This document shows positions 1-6,833 of a stretch of DNA of 52,464 nucleotides, one piece after another (the first letter of the stretch is position 1; each line of letters begins with the position of its first letter). The DNA comes from a virus, in IMG/VR virus record IMGVR_UViG_3300048999_000016, positions 1 through 52,464 of that record, one strand, 5' to 3'. The notes beneath the pieces were generated by a model that saw only the letters and a program-made list of their open reading frames with translations, was not told the DNA's origin and did no database searches. The translations under genes were made by a program, and so were the position numbers.

Positions 1-2166
1 ACGGATCACACGGTCAAACCCTGCCGCCGCCGCTGGCTTCAAATGAGCGAATGAAGAACGCGATAACAGATTGACTTGCAAGTATGCACGGCGTACCATC
101 CCGGTTTGCCAATTGGCTTCGTTGAATTGACCGCGTGGCAATCGTTTGTCGCCTTTCTTCCACGTAACGTACCGCAACAGAAATTCCATTAGTTCCTTAT
201 ATGCAACCGTGTCTGTTGCGTCGCCTGTTTCGCCTGCCTTGACTTTGTGTGCAATGAGCGCCGCGCCGTTTTCAACGATGTTTGCCGCCCACTCCAAATA
301 TGAACGCAATATCACCGGATTCCATGGATCGACGCCGATTGCAATCAATCCAGCGATACGCACAACGTTTGTGGGCACACGTCCCCAAAGTTCGCCCTGA
401 TCCTCTGTTTCAACGGCACGCGTATGCATATGCTCCGTGTATGCGTCAAACCACACACGTGCATCGGCATCTAGCATTATGTCGCGCACACTATTCTGTT
501 GTATCGCTGCAATGCATGACATGACAAGACCGCTGATGTCTTTGATTGTTTCTTGTGATAGCTGTATTTCGTCGCGCTGTTTGTTTATTTTTTTTGCTGC
601 CTCTTCTTTCGTGTAATTCAAAATGACGAATCGACCAATCGTGCCATCGTCAATCAAATTGGTATTGATTAGTTGCATGAATTTCTTTGGCGTCGCTTCA
701 CCAAGAATAGACAACGATGGCGATTGTGTGCTCGTGGTGTTCTGTTTCACATCGGCGAATACTGATGCACCGATAATGTTTCCCTTACCTGCTTGACCGT
801 GCAGATTCAAAATTGCGTGTTTCAATTGCACGTCGCCCATCATTGCTCGGTCATTAGTAATTCGCTGAAAGAAAGTGGAAAATTCCTTGATGCGAAACAA
901 CAGGGATTTTTGCGCGTGCATCTTGGCATACAAACCTTGACCGCTCGCCGCATACTCCATCGAATAGAATTCATTTAATGATGTGATCATCGGCAATGAA
1001 TTCACAATGGCGATAATGCCACGATGCATTGCTTCTTTGCCGCTGGTAGATGGCCCCAACACAATCGTGTATGTGTTTACGCCGTCGCCATCCACGTTAT
1101 ACACTCGGCCACATATGCCGCTCATAAATCCAATGGCACCGGCAATTGCAACTTTGATTTGTGGATATGGCGCGCGCCAATAGATGAACCGTGCCAATTC
1201 GCCGAATATGCCGGGCACTTCGCTAATTGCCTGCATTTCGGGTAACGCGTTAACCGATGTTGCCTCAATATCCGGTGTGGCGAGTGGTGTAAACGCTGGC
1301 CCTTGAATCGGTGGCAAAGGTACAAGATTGCCCACAGGAACGTCACGATCCATCGCGTGATCGATGGTAGCCTCAACATACTTAGGCCGTGATTGCACCT
1401 TATCGCGTCGGCCTAATGGCGTCTGAAACCACAGCCGTTCTACCTGCGCGCGATTGCGCGAATAGAACCACAGCATATTCACTAACGCCTGATCGCCTGC
1501 GCTGTCTGATTTGTCGGCAGTGTCCACCGGCATAGGCGTGCCCGGCTGTGCTTCCCACAACGCACGAAACTTTGCACCGTTGGCAGCGTTGAACGCCATT
1601 TGCAATATGTAATCGTCAGTGTATTTTTCTGGCGAGTCAACGCGCGCGGCTTCGGATCGTTGCCGGTGCGCTGTCAATGCTGCATGTAAACTCAACAATT
1701 GCGGAGTGCAATCGTTGATTGGTAGATCGCGCATTGTATTCCCGGTGACGGTCATATACCGTTCCTGAGAATACAGTTCAATCTTGCCGTACTTTACCGC
1801 AGTGGGAACCTTGCCGCGACAAATGAGATGTACGCCGTGACCGCTTGGCGAGAATTCCGCATACGTCGGTATATTGTCAAAAATTTCCTTTTGTCGCGCC
1901 TGCGTCGTTGGGTCATTGTTGGGGTCCAGATCGATAAACGTAAACGGATCAGACGCACTAAGCACGTAACCCACACCGTTATAATTGCCGCCGTTAATGC
2001 TAGTCGCATGTGCTGCCTCGAATGTTGACCACGTTTCAGGATTGGTTGTATCTGCTTTGTGTCCGGTGCGCGCGTTGTATGGAACCTTTGTTAGTTTCTC
2101 GCCGACCATTTCCAAACGCCATACAACCCAATTGGGGAATTGGATTAGATCATTGGGAATTGGCAT
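1..2166 (-). CDS. Primase-polymerase (AEP PrimPol, NrS-1-like) with DUF3987-like ATPase domain, 3' end cut by window edge
   Basis: Open frame of 722 codons from the ATG at 2166 to the window edge with no stop. The N-terminal part has archaeo-eukaryotic primase motifs: DLD at residues 79-81 (metal-binding DxD), SGHGVH at 108-113 (the SxH-type motif) and YMTVTGN at 137-143. The opening 'WVVWRLE..KLTKVPYNARTG' resembles phage NrS-1-type primase-polymerases. The C-terminal half has a P-loop, GPSTSGKE near residues 371-378, as in DUF3987 proteins. The role is inferred to be priming, and perhaps DNA unwinding, at the phage origin. It starts inside the 3' end of the small gene ending at 2145, so the two are probably co-translated. 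Continuing on the minus strand from 52464 the frame reads Ala-Tyr-Phe-Asp-stop, which gives a 726-residue protein if the molecule is circular. Confidence 0.85.
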   Translation of the reverse strand, partial: MPIPNDLIQFPNWVVWRLEMVGEKLTKVPYNARTGHKADTTNPETWSTFEAAHATSINGGNYNGVGYVLSASDPFTFIDLDPNNDPTTQARQKEIFDNIPTYAEFSPSGHGVHLICRGKVPTAVKYGKIELYSQERYMTVTGNTMRDLPINDCTPQLLSLHAALTAHRQRSEAARVDSPEKYTDDYILQMAFNAANGAKFRALWEAQPGTPMPVDTADKSDSAGDQALVNMLWFYSRNRAQVERLWFQTPLGRRDKVQSRPKYVEATIDHAMDRDVPVGNLVPLPPIQGPAFTPLATPDIEATSVNALPEMQAISEVPGIFGELARFIYWRAPYPQIKVAIAGAIGFMSGICGRVYNVDGDGVNTYTIVLGPSTSGKEAMHRGIIAIVNSLPMITSLNEFYSMEYAASGQGLYAKMHAQKSLLFRIKEFSTFFQRITNDRAMMGDVQLKHAILNLHGQAGKGNIIGASVFADVKQNTTSTQSPSLSILGEATPKKFMQLINTNLIDDGTIGRFVILNYTKEEAAKKINKQRDEIQLSQETIKDISGLVMSCIAAIQQNSVRDIMLDADARVWFDAYTEHMHTRAVETEDQGELWGRVPTNVVRIAGLIAIGVDPWNPVILRSYLEWAANIVENGAALIAHKVKAGETGDATDTVAYKELMEFLLRYVTWKKGDKRLPRGQFNEANWQTGMVRRAYLQVNLLSRSSFAHLKPAAAAGFDRVIR

Positions 2167-2354
2167 TGTTCTTTCTTGTCCGATGAGACGGCCCGACGTA
2201 GCAACATAGCTACAATTTGCGCATAGGATAATTGCACGTCATGCTCACGCGCGTATTCTAATTGGGTTTGTAACACGTGACGGATACAATCATCCTCAAT
2301 TATGCTCACCGTGATTCGTGGTGGCACAGGCGGCTTTCCTGCTCTGCTAGGCAT
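2145..2354 (-). CDS. Small ribbon-helix-helix-like protein, possible regulator
   Basis: A 69-residue protein whose 3' end overlaps the primase-polymerase start by 22 bases. A short basic/Pro-rich N-terminus is followed by the strand-like 'PRITVSIIEDD' and two predicted helices ending in 'AQIVAMLLRRAV'. This layout resembles ribbon-helix-helix DNA-binding proteins, but I cannot assign it to a known family. It lies directly behind the leftward promoter at 2364-2392. Its ATG sits 10 bases after the -10 box, so the mRNA leader would be only 2-3 bases. It could repress the divergent promoter pair; that is inference from position. Confidence 0.6.
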   Translation of the reverse strand: MPSRAGKPPVPPRITVSIIEDDCIRHVLQTQLEYAREHDVQLSYAQIVAMLLRRAVSSDKKEQCQFPMI

Positions 2355-2363
2355 AGATCACCG

Positions 2364-2392
2364 ACCATATGCAAAATGCAGTGACGTGTCAA
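2364..2392 (-). promoter_or_regulatory. Leftward sigma70-type promoter for the primase operon
   Basis: On the minus strand there is a perfect -35 box TTGACA (2392-2387), a 17-base spacer and the -10 box TATGGT (2369-2364). Only nine bases separate the -10 box from the ATG at 2354. Transcription starting about 7 bases after the -10 would therefore give an almost leaderless mRNA. Confidence 0.75.
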
Positions 2393-2445
2393 GAAAAACT
2401 GTGCGTATCGCGCACACCCGCATAAACACTGGCGATTTTTCATAC

Positions 2446-2474
2446 TTGACATCGTGCCCTGTCAGATGTAGCGT
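2446..2474 (+). promoter_or_regulatory. Rightward sigma70-type promoter for the replication operon
   Basis: Plus-strand TTGACA (2446-2451), a 17-base spacer and TAGCGT (2469-2474), which keeps the key T1, A2 and T6 of the -10 consensus. It is followed 24 bases later by the Shine-Dalgarno AAAGGATCAC and the ATG at 2512. It is back to back with the leftward promoter, leaving about 53 bases in between for a regulator. Confidence 0.65.
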
Positions 2475-2511
2475 TGTGTGACCGGCATCCCACCGGCCCG
2501 AAAGGATCACA

Positions 2512-2928
2512 ATGGCGTTCACCGAGGAACAGAAAGCGCGAATCAACGATTGGCAATACGCGCAACAGAAAGCGCGTCAATGGCGCGAAACAGAAATGAG
2601 TTTGCGCGCTGAAGTTATGGGTTTTGCGTGGCCTGCATATCAAAATGCGCCGACCGCTGGCACGGTGTATGCAGACATCGCCGCCGGTTACAAATTGAAG
2701 TACGAACAATCATTTTCGTATAACCTGAAAGACACGCCGACGGCGTTTGTGGAAGAAATTCTCAACAAACATTTTGAACCGGTTGCCGCTGATCTTCTGG
2801 TACGGTGGAAACCTGAATTGTCGGTGAGCAATTACAAAAAACTTACCGCCGACGAACAACGGTTGTTTACTCCGGTGCTTACTATCAAGCCGGATGCGCC
2901 CAAACTGGAATTGATCGCGCCCAAATGA
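2512..2928 (+). CDS. Conserved phage protein, first gene of rightward replication operon
   Basis: A 138-residue protein with a clear Shine-Dalgarno, GAAAGGATCAC, before the ATG. The N-terminal 70 residues are charged and helical. The C-terminal half, 'LLVRWKPELSVSNYKKLTAD' followed by 'LTIKPDAPKLEL', is a pattern I know from small conserved phage proteins encoded near Sak-type recombination ATPases. The biochemical role is not known to me. Its stop overlaps the ATG of the next small gene (ATGA), so the operon is translationally coupled from its first gene. Confidence 0.75.
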   Translation: MAFTEEQKARINDWQYAQQKARQWRETEMSLRAEVMGFAWPAYQNAPTAGTVYADIAAGYKLKYEQSFSYNLKDTPTAFVEEILNKHFEPVAADLLVRWKPELSVSNYKKLTADEQRLFTPVLTIKPDAPKLELIAPK

Positions 2929-3053
2929 TAATCAAACCAGCGTCGCCCCGGTGCAGACATTGCATGATGCACCGGATGTGGCACGGTTTGAATTCTGGCG
3001 CGTGCATGATTAAAAGTTTGATCACCGGCAAAATCGAAAAATATGAAGAATGA
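2925..3053 (+). CDS. Small Cys/His-rich protein (42 aa)
   Basis: A short frame whose ATG overlaps the upstream stop (ATGA at 2925-2928) and whose 3' end overlaps the next start. It encodes 42 residues beginning 'MIIKPASPRCRHCMMH' with a CxxC pair at residues 10 and 13, His 17 and a later Cys at 27. This spacing could bind a zinc ion. No function is recognised. Both-end overlap with neighbours is the main evidence that it is real. Confidence 0.55.
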   Translation: MIIKPASPRCRHCMMHRMWHGLNSGACMIKSLITGKIEKYEE

Positions 3054-3369
3054 TGACTATCTCCAATTTTGCTTGGATGAAATCAAATACCCGCGTTGCG
3101 CTCACGGCGTAGATACGCGTCTAGGCTGTTGGCCGTGCAGCAAGAAAGGAATCACAATGGACATTTCCGAAACAAACGTGCCGGATGATTTGCGCACCTT
3201 ATGGGATTTGGTGACAAATGCGCTGCCCGGTGATCCACCGGCATGCAGCGCTCAAGACGTGCGCGCACTGTTGGAAGAAATCATTATCAGCCGCAAAGCC
3301 TCGCGCGAATTGCGCGAATACGTGCACGATCTAGTTACACGCGCCGAAAGGATATTCAAACAATCATGA
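3043..3369 (+). CDS. Small protein with Cys-rich N-terminus; possible second internal start at 3157
   Basis: A 108-residue frame starting at the ATG at 3043, inside the 3' end of the previous gene. Residues 19-32 hold a Cys-His-Cys-Cys group ('RCAHG' and 'GCWPCSKKG') likely to bind zinc. An in-frame ATG at 3157 (residue 39) has a much better ribosome site, GAAAGGAATCACA, nearly the same as that of the first gene of the operon. Either the gene starts at 3157, giving a 70-residue helical acidic protein, or both forms are made. Function unknown. Its stop overlaps the next ATG. Confidence 0.6.
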   Translation: MKNDDYLQFCLDEIKYPRCAHGVDTRLGCWPCSKKGITMDISETNVPDDLRTLWDLVTNALPGDPPACSAQDVRALLEEIIISRKASRELREYVHDLVTRAERIFKQS

Positions 3370-3605
3370 AAATATACTTGCGTCTCGGTCGCCGTGGTAT
3401 CGAACTAGCACCCACCGTGCAACACGTCACCAATCTTAACGGTTGCGATAGTGAAATTATGCTTGTCATTGTGGATGAATCAGCAGACGAAGCGATCCAC
3501 ATCACCATGCATCGTGAAGAAGCGATTTCATTAGGCGAATCGCTCTGTAACGCTTTCCATCATGCGAGCATCGCGCAACCGTACGAAATGAAGGTACGTC
3601 TGTGA
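3366..3605 (+). CDS. Hypothetical phage protein (79 aa)
   Basis: The start was chosen at the ATG at 3366, which overlaps the upstream stop (ATGA); the frame stays open upstream but inside the preceding gene. The 79 residues begin 'MKIYLRLGRRGIELAPT' and read as a small alpha/beta protein: two or three strands, then an amphipathic helix 'REEAISLGESLCNAFHHA'. I do not recognise a family. It is coupled by a GTGA overlap to the downstream ATPase gene, so it is probably made in similar amounts. Confidence 0.65.
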   Translation: MKIYLRLGRRGIELAPTVQHVTNLNGCDSEIMLVIVDESADEAIHITMHREEAISLGESLCNAFHHASIAQPYEMKVRL

Positions 3606-4303
3606 CATCTAACGATCTTCGGCCAGCATCGGCAATCGCGCGGCAATACGGCGTCAAGGCACTCGTATTCGGTCCACCGGGTCAAGGTAAGACACCGGTG
3701 ATGCTCACGGCACCACGTCCCGTCGCGTGCCTCATTGAACCGGGATTCGCATCGATCCGTAAAACCAATCTACCAATGTGGGTTGCAACCGAGTACGCGC
3801 GTCTCGATGAATTCGTAACGTGGGCAACACAATCGAAAGATGCGCGCAACTTCGACACATTCTTTTTTGACTCCGGTTCACAAGCTGCGCAGAACATCGA
3901 AGAAACCGAACGACCGAAACACAAAGATGGTCGCAAGATGTTCTATCAGGTACAGATTCAAATGTGGGCGCTATTTAATCGCATGTACATGGCGCAGAAT
4001 GCCCACGTGGTGATGATTGCAAAAGAAACCACATTGGAAGACGGTCGCATCGTGCCGATGTTTCCATCAAAAAAGATAACGCGTGATATGACGCACCTTT
4101 TCGATTTGAACGCGCGGTTTTGCCGTATCAATTTCGGTGGCACGCCGACCGCATGTTTCCAGTGCTTGCAAGGTTACGATTTGCATATGGAAATACGCTC
4201 ACGGTATGGTGAGACAATGCCCGATGGATCGTATCGTGAATATCTATCGCAGTACGAACCACCGAATTATCAATCGTTGTTTAATAAGGCGATGGAACTG
4301 TGA
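3602..4303 (+). CDS. Sak4-like phage recombination ATPase (AAA/RecA-like)
   Basis: 233 residues from a GTG start overlapping the previous stop. The Walker A motif GPPGQGKT is at residues 24-31, and a Walker B-like hydrophobic stretch ends in Asp ('FDTFFFDSG'). This is the short RecA-core layout of phage Sak4/AAA_24 proteins, single-strand annealing or strand-exchange ATPases that act with a phage ssDNA-binding protein. The DUF669-type ssDNA-binding gene lies just downstream, separated only by an HNH gene, which supports the pairing. Length is normal for the family. Confidence 0.85.
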   Translation: MTSNDLRPASAIARQYGVKALVFGPPGQGKTPVMLTAPRPVACLIEPGFASIRKTNLPMWVATEYARLDEFVTWATQSKDARNFDTFFFDSGSQAAQNIEETERPKHKDGRKMFYQVQIQMWALFNRMYMAQNAHVVMIAKETTLEDGRIVPMFPSKKITRDMTHLFDLNARFCRINFGGTPTACFQCLQGYDLHMEIRSRYGETMPDGSYREYLSQYEPPNYQSLFNKAMEL

Positions 4304-4767
4304 GCGAATTAACGTTTCTGTATAACTCGTGGAGGAAACCACGGCACGCGGTATATAAGTGCTCGTGTGGTAAGGTATGCGAGAAACGCAAGGATCACGT
4401 CAAAAGTGGTAACACACGCTCATGTGGGCACCTTGCGGAAGTTACGCGTACACATTTCAGTGTCAAGCACGGTCATGCATTGTCAACCGGAAGAAGCCGC
4501 ACGTATCAGTCATGGTTATCAATGCGCCGTCGTTGTCTCGATCCCAAGGCGAAAGGATATGGTGATTATGGTGCACGCGGTATTACAGTATGTGAACGAT
4601 GGTTAAATGATTTCGGTGCATTCCTTGCCGATATGGGCGAACGTCATTTCGGAATGACGATTGACCGCGAGGATGTAAACGGCAACTACACTCCCGAAAA
4701 TTGCAAGTGGTCAACCAACAAACAGCAAATGAATAACCGGCGTATATCACAACGTCAGAAAGCGTAG
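4300..4767 (+). CDS. HNH homing endonuclease
   Basis: 155 residues from a GTG that overlaps the upstream stop (GTGA). The N-terminal third has two Cys pairs ('YKCSCGKVCEKR', 'TRSCGH'). The C-terminal half is the classic phage free-standing HNH type: 'YGARGITVCERW', then 'DREDVNGNYTPENCKW' and a final 'QMNNRR'. Such genes are mobile and cut intron- or gene-free alleles. It sits between Sak4 and its usual ssDNA-binding partner, so it is best read as an invasion of a conserved gene pair. No role in replication needs to be assumed. Confidence 0.9.
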   Translation: MSELTFLYNSWRKPRHAVYKCSCGKVCEKRKDHVKSGNTRSCGHLAEVTRTHFSVKHGHALSTGRSRTYQSWLSMRRRCLDPKAKGYGDYGARGITVCERWLNDFGAFLADMGERHFGMTIDREDVNGNYTPENCKWSTNKQQMNNRRISQRQKA

Positions 4768-4773
4768 ATAACC

Positions 4774-5490
4774 GTGGCACAAATTGGTGGAACGTTCAGC
4801 GCACGAAATGTACCGCCGCAGTCGGCACCCGAGGCATGGCCCGAGGGATGGCACAAGGTAATAATTTTCAATTCAGAAATTGTTGCCGCACTCGACAATG
4901 CAAACAACAAAATGTTGCGTTTGCATTATCGCGGTATCGAAGGGCCAATGACCGGCAAGGAAACAAACGAAAATATCAACCTGTGGAATCAGAACCAACA
5001 GGCAAGCGAAATTGCACAGCGTACGCTATCGTCGGTGTGTCACGTGACCGGCGTGTACGACGTGCAAGACTCGGCGCAGTTGCACAATATCCCGATGCAA
5101 ATCCGCATTGCCCACACAAAGAGTGGTGAAACCGTGTACGGCAACGTGAAAGCGCACAAGGATATTCACGGCAACGATCCCGGCAAGACGGGTGCGGGTC
5201 AACAGGCACCGGCACCGGCTCCAGTGCAACAGGCACCACAGCAATACGCACAGCCTGCCGCGGCTGCGCCACAGAACGGCCAGTTTGCCGTCAGTGCTCC
5301 AATGCCAATGCCCGGCGCGCCTGCGGGTGCTCCTGCGCCTGCGGGATGGCCTGCGGGTCCACCGGCTGCAACCGCTCCGGCTCCGCAGTACCAGCAACCG
5401 GCGCAGCAATACGCGCAACCGGCACAACAGGCACCACAGACGTTCCAACAGGGACCGATGCCCGGTGCACCGCCATGGGGTCCACGGTAG
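4774..5490 (+). CDS. DUF669-type ssDNA-binding protein with Pro/Gln/Ala-rich tail
   Basis: 238 residues from a GTG. Residues 1-130 match the DUF669 phage ssDNA-binding pattern: 'KMLRLHYRGIEGPMTGKE', then 'NLWNQNQQASEIAQRTLSSV', then 'IPMQIRIAH'. From about residue 145 to the end it is a disordered Pro-Gln-Ala-Gly tail finishing in PPWGPR; the acidic tip of bacterial SSB is absent. It probably coats ssDNA for the Sak4 ATPase and the replisome. No strong Shine-Dalgarno is visible before the GTG, in line with the HNH gene having been inserted here. Confidence 0.85.
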   Translation: MAQIGGTFSARNVPPQSAPEAWPEGWHKVIIFNSEIVAALDNANNKMLRLHYRGIEGPMTGKETNENINLWNQNQQASEIAQRTLSSVCHVTGVYDVQDSAQLHNIPMQIRIAHTKSGETVYGNVKAHKDIHGNDPGKTGAGQQAPAPAPVQQAPQQYAQPAAAAPQNGQFAVSAPMPMPGAPAGAPAPAGWPAGPPAATAPAPQYQQPAQQYAQPAQQAPQTFQQGPMPGAPPWGPR

Positions 5491-5668
5491 AAATTTTGAG
5501 GGGCTGCCACGTTGCCGCGCTTCCAACACGCGTGCAATGGGTTTGGAGGGCAGCCCATTGAAACGGCAACGATGTTTGTTGCCGCGTGCGTTCTATTCGT
5601 AAGCCACCCGGTGATTTGGTTACGGGCCAAACACGATGCAGAGGGAACGCACGCGGGAGCATACAACA
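5491..5668 (+). ncRNA. Structured intergenic region with competing stem-loops, no convincing gene
   Basis: 178 bases between the ssDNA-binding gene and the next start. Several perfect complements nest or compete. GGGCTGCC (5501-5508) pairs with GGCAGCCC (5549-5556). CAATGGG (5535-5541) pairs with CCCATTG (5554-5560), inside GTTGCCG (5511-5517) with CGGCAAC (5564-5570). A second GTTGCCG (5579-5585) can also pair with CGGCAAC. The first and second pairings cannot form together because they share 5554-5556. No T-run follows. A TTG-started 61-codon frame (5512-5697) crosses it but resembles nothing known. Confidence 0.45.
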
Positions 5669-5851
5669 ATGCGATTGATTTCGGAAGACGTGTATGACGG
5701 TTTGCTGAAAGTCTATGGTGCTGCGCAGTTGTTCTGCGAAGTAACGCAAGGTGAAATGTCGGAATTGGAAGGATCAGAATCCAACAGCATCCCGGCAGAA
5801 TTCATGCTATTGCACCGTGCCGTCAAGGAATACGAGAAAATACCGCGATGA
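5669..5851 (+). CDS. Small acidic phage protein (60 aa)
   Basis: The start was chosen at the ATG at 5669, which has GGGAG nine bases upstream; the frame extends further up but without a ribosome site. It is a helical, acidic protein beginning 'MRLISEDVYDGLLKVYGAAQ' with one Cys. No family recognised. Its TGA overlaps the ATG of the next gene, which makes it part of the coupled operon that leads to the nuclease and helicase genes. Confidence 0.6.
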   Translation: MRLISEDVYDGLLKVYGAAQLFCEVTQGEMSELEGSESNSIPAEFMLLHRAVKEYEKIPR

Positions 5852-5988
5852 TACAGGCAGAACGTAACATGACATATGACGAATTCGCGCGTGTCTATCG
5901 GTTGGTTGCAGAAGTGTACAATCATCCGGCACCCGCTGATTTGGAAATCCAACGCGCGTTTGCCCGGTATATCGTGGTGACGAAATGA
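5848..5988 (+). CDS. Very small phage protein (46 aa)
   Basis: The ATG overlaps the upstream stop and the TGA overlaps the next ATG (5985). The 46 residues, starting 'MIQAERNMTYDEFARVYRL', are mostly helical with basic and acidic residues mixed. A second Met at residue 8 is a possible start. No function is recognised; the two-sided overlap supports a genuine gene. Confidence 0.55.
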   Translation: MIQAERNMTYDEFARVYRLVAEVYNHPAPADLEIQRAFARYIVVTK

Positions 5989-6833
5989 GTGATCAGCAAC
6001 AATGCGATTTGCTTTCTGAACGGTTAACCAATCGGCTTGCAACAATCACGCTGTGTGATGCCCACGCGCTAAACACCCGGCTTGAACTAGGCGCGATGGG
6101 GCACGAGTGCGACCGCAAATTGTGGTATGACTTCCGCCACGTTGTGAGCGAAGATCACACAACGAAACGTGACCGGCAGAACATGCATACGCATATCGTG
6201 CGCGAATTAGTGCGTGATCTACTGACGAACGCCGGTGTGCGTGTTGGTGCGCGTGCCGATTTTGAAAGTATCAACGGCCATTTCCACGGCGATTCACAAT
6301 ATATGGTCAATCTGCCGTTGCGTGAAGGTGACGAACCGGAATTGATGCCGGTGTTTATTCACGTGAGCGGCACCGGTGCGAAGTTTAACGAAATCACTGG
6401 TGGTGGGTTGGAACGTGCGAAGCCTACGCACTACGCGCGCATGTGCGTGCTGTTGCGGCAATTGGATTTGATCCACGGTATATACATCGCGTTCAACAAA
6501 AACGATGAATCGTATTACGTGGAAGTGGTTCCGGTGGATGTCGAAGTGGCGAAAAAAGTAACGCATCGTGCGGAGTCAATCATTTATGCCACGATCCCGC
6601 CGCCACGTATCAATGAGTCTCCGGCGTGGCACGTGTGCAAAGCGTGTGCGGCGAATGAGATTTGCCATCCCGATCCGGTTGCAAATCCGAAAGTGCTGAA
6701 GAATTGCCGCTCGTGCAAAAATGCGTATCCGATGCCCGGTGGCCGATGGCAATGCGATTTTTACAAGCAAATCATACCGGTTGAATTTGTGGACAAAGGA
6801 TGCGAAACGGCGTATAGTCAAATCACCATATGA
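5985..6833 (+). CDS. RecB/Cas4-like PD-(D/E)XK exonuclease homologue with degenerate catalytic residues
   Basis: 282 residues. The N-terminal 'GHECDRKLWYDFRH' and the middle 'RAKPTHYARM' followed by 'IAFNKNDESYYVEVV' match phage RecB/Cas4-like exonucleases. A C-terminal Cys cluster ('CKACAANEICH', 'CRSCKNAYP', a late Cys) matches their metal-binding tail. Family members carry GHxDG and ExK catalytic motifs. Here GHxDG reads GHFHG, with Asp replaced by His, and the ExK strand reads 'FIHVSGTGAKF', with both acid and Lys missing. The fold seems kept but the nuclease chemistry probably lost. It overlaps both neighbours by 4 bases and precedes the helicase, so it may act as a structural partner. 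Confidence 0.75.
   Translation: MSDQQQCDLLSERLTNRLATITLCDAHALNTRLELGAMGHECDRKLWYDFRHVVSEDHTTKRDRQNMHTHIVRELVRDLLTNAGVRVGARADFESINGHFHGDSQYMVNLPLREGDEPELMPVFIHVSGTGAKFNEITGGGLERAKPTHYARMCVLLRQLDLIHGIYIAFNKNDESYYVEVVPVDVEVAKKVTHRAESIIYATIPPPRINESPAWHVCKACAANEICHPDPVANPKVLKNCRSCKNAYPMPGGRWQCDFYKQIIPVEFVDKGCETAYSQITI

Noticed and set aside
146-1245. Several short plus-strand frames in the first kilobases.
   Set aside because: They lie antisense to the long primase-polymerase frame, which has clear PrimPol and P-loop motifs. They have no ribosome sites or coupling.
5512-5697. TTG-started 61-codon frame with GAGGGG upstream.
   Set aside because: It runs through a dense set of stem-loops, its composition is unremarkable and it overlaps the better-supported gene at 5669. 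Kept only as a remark.
5026-5749. Long minus-strand frames opposite the ssDNA-binding gene.
   Set aside because: They arise from the Pro/Gln/Ala-rich tail coding (repeated GC-rich codons) and have Arg/Cys/Gly-rich nonsense composition.
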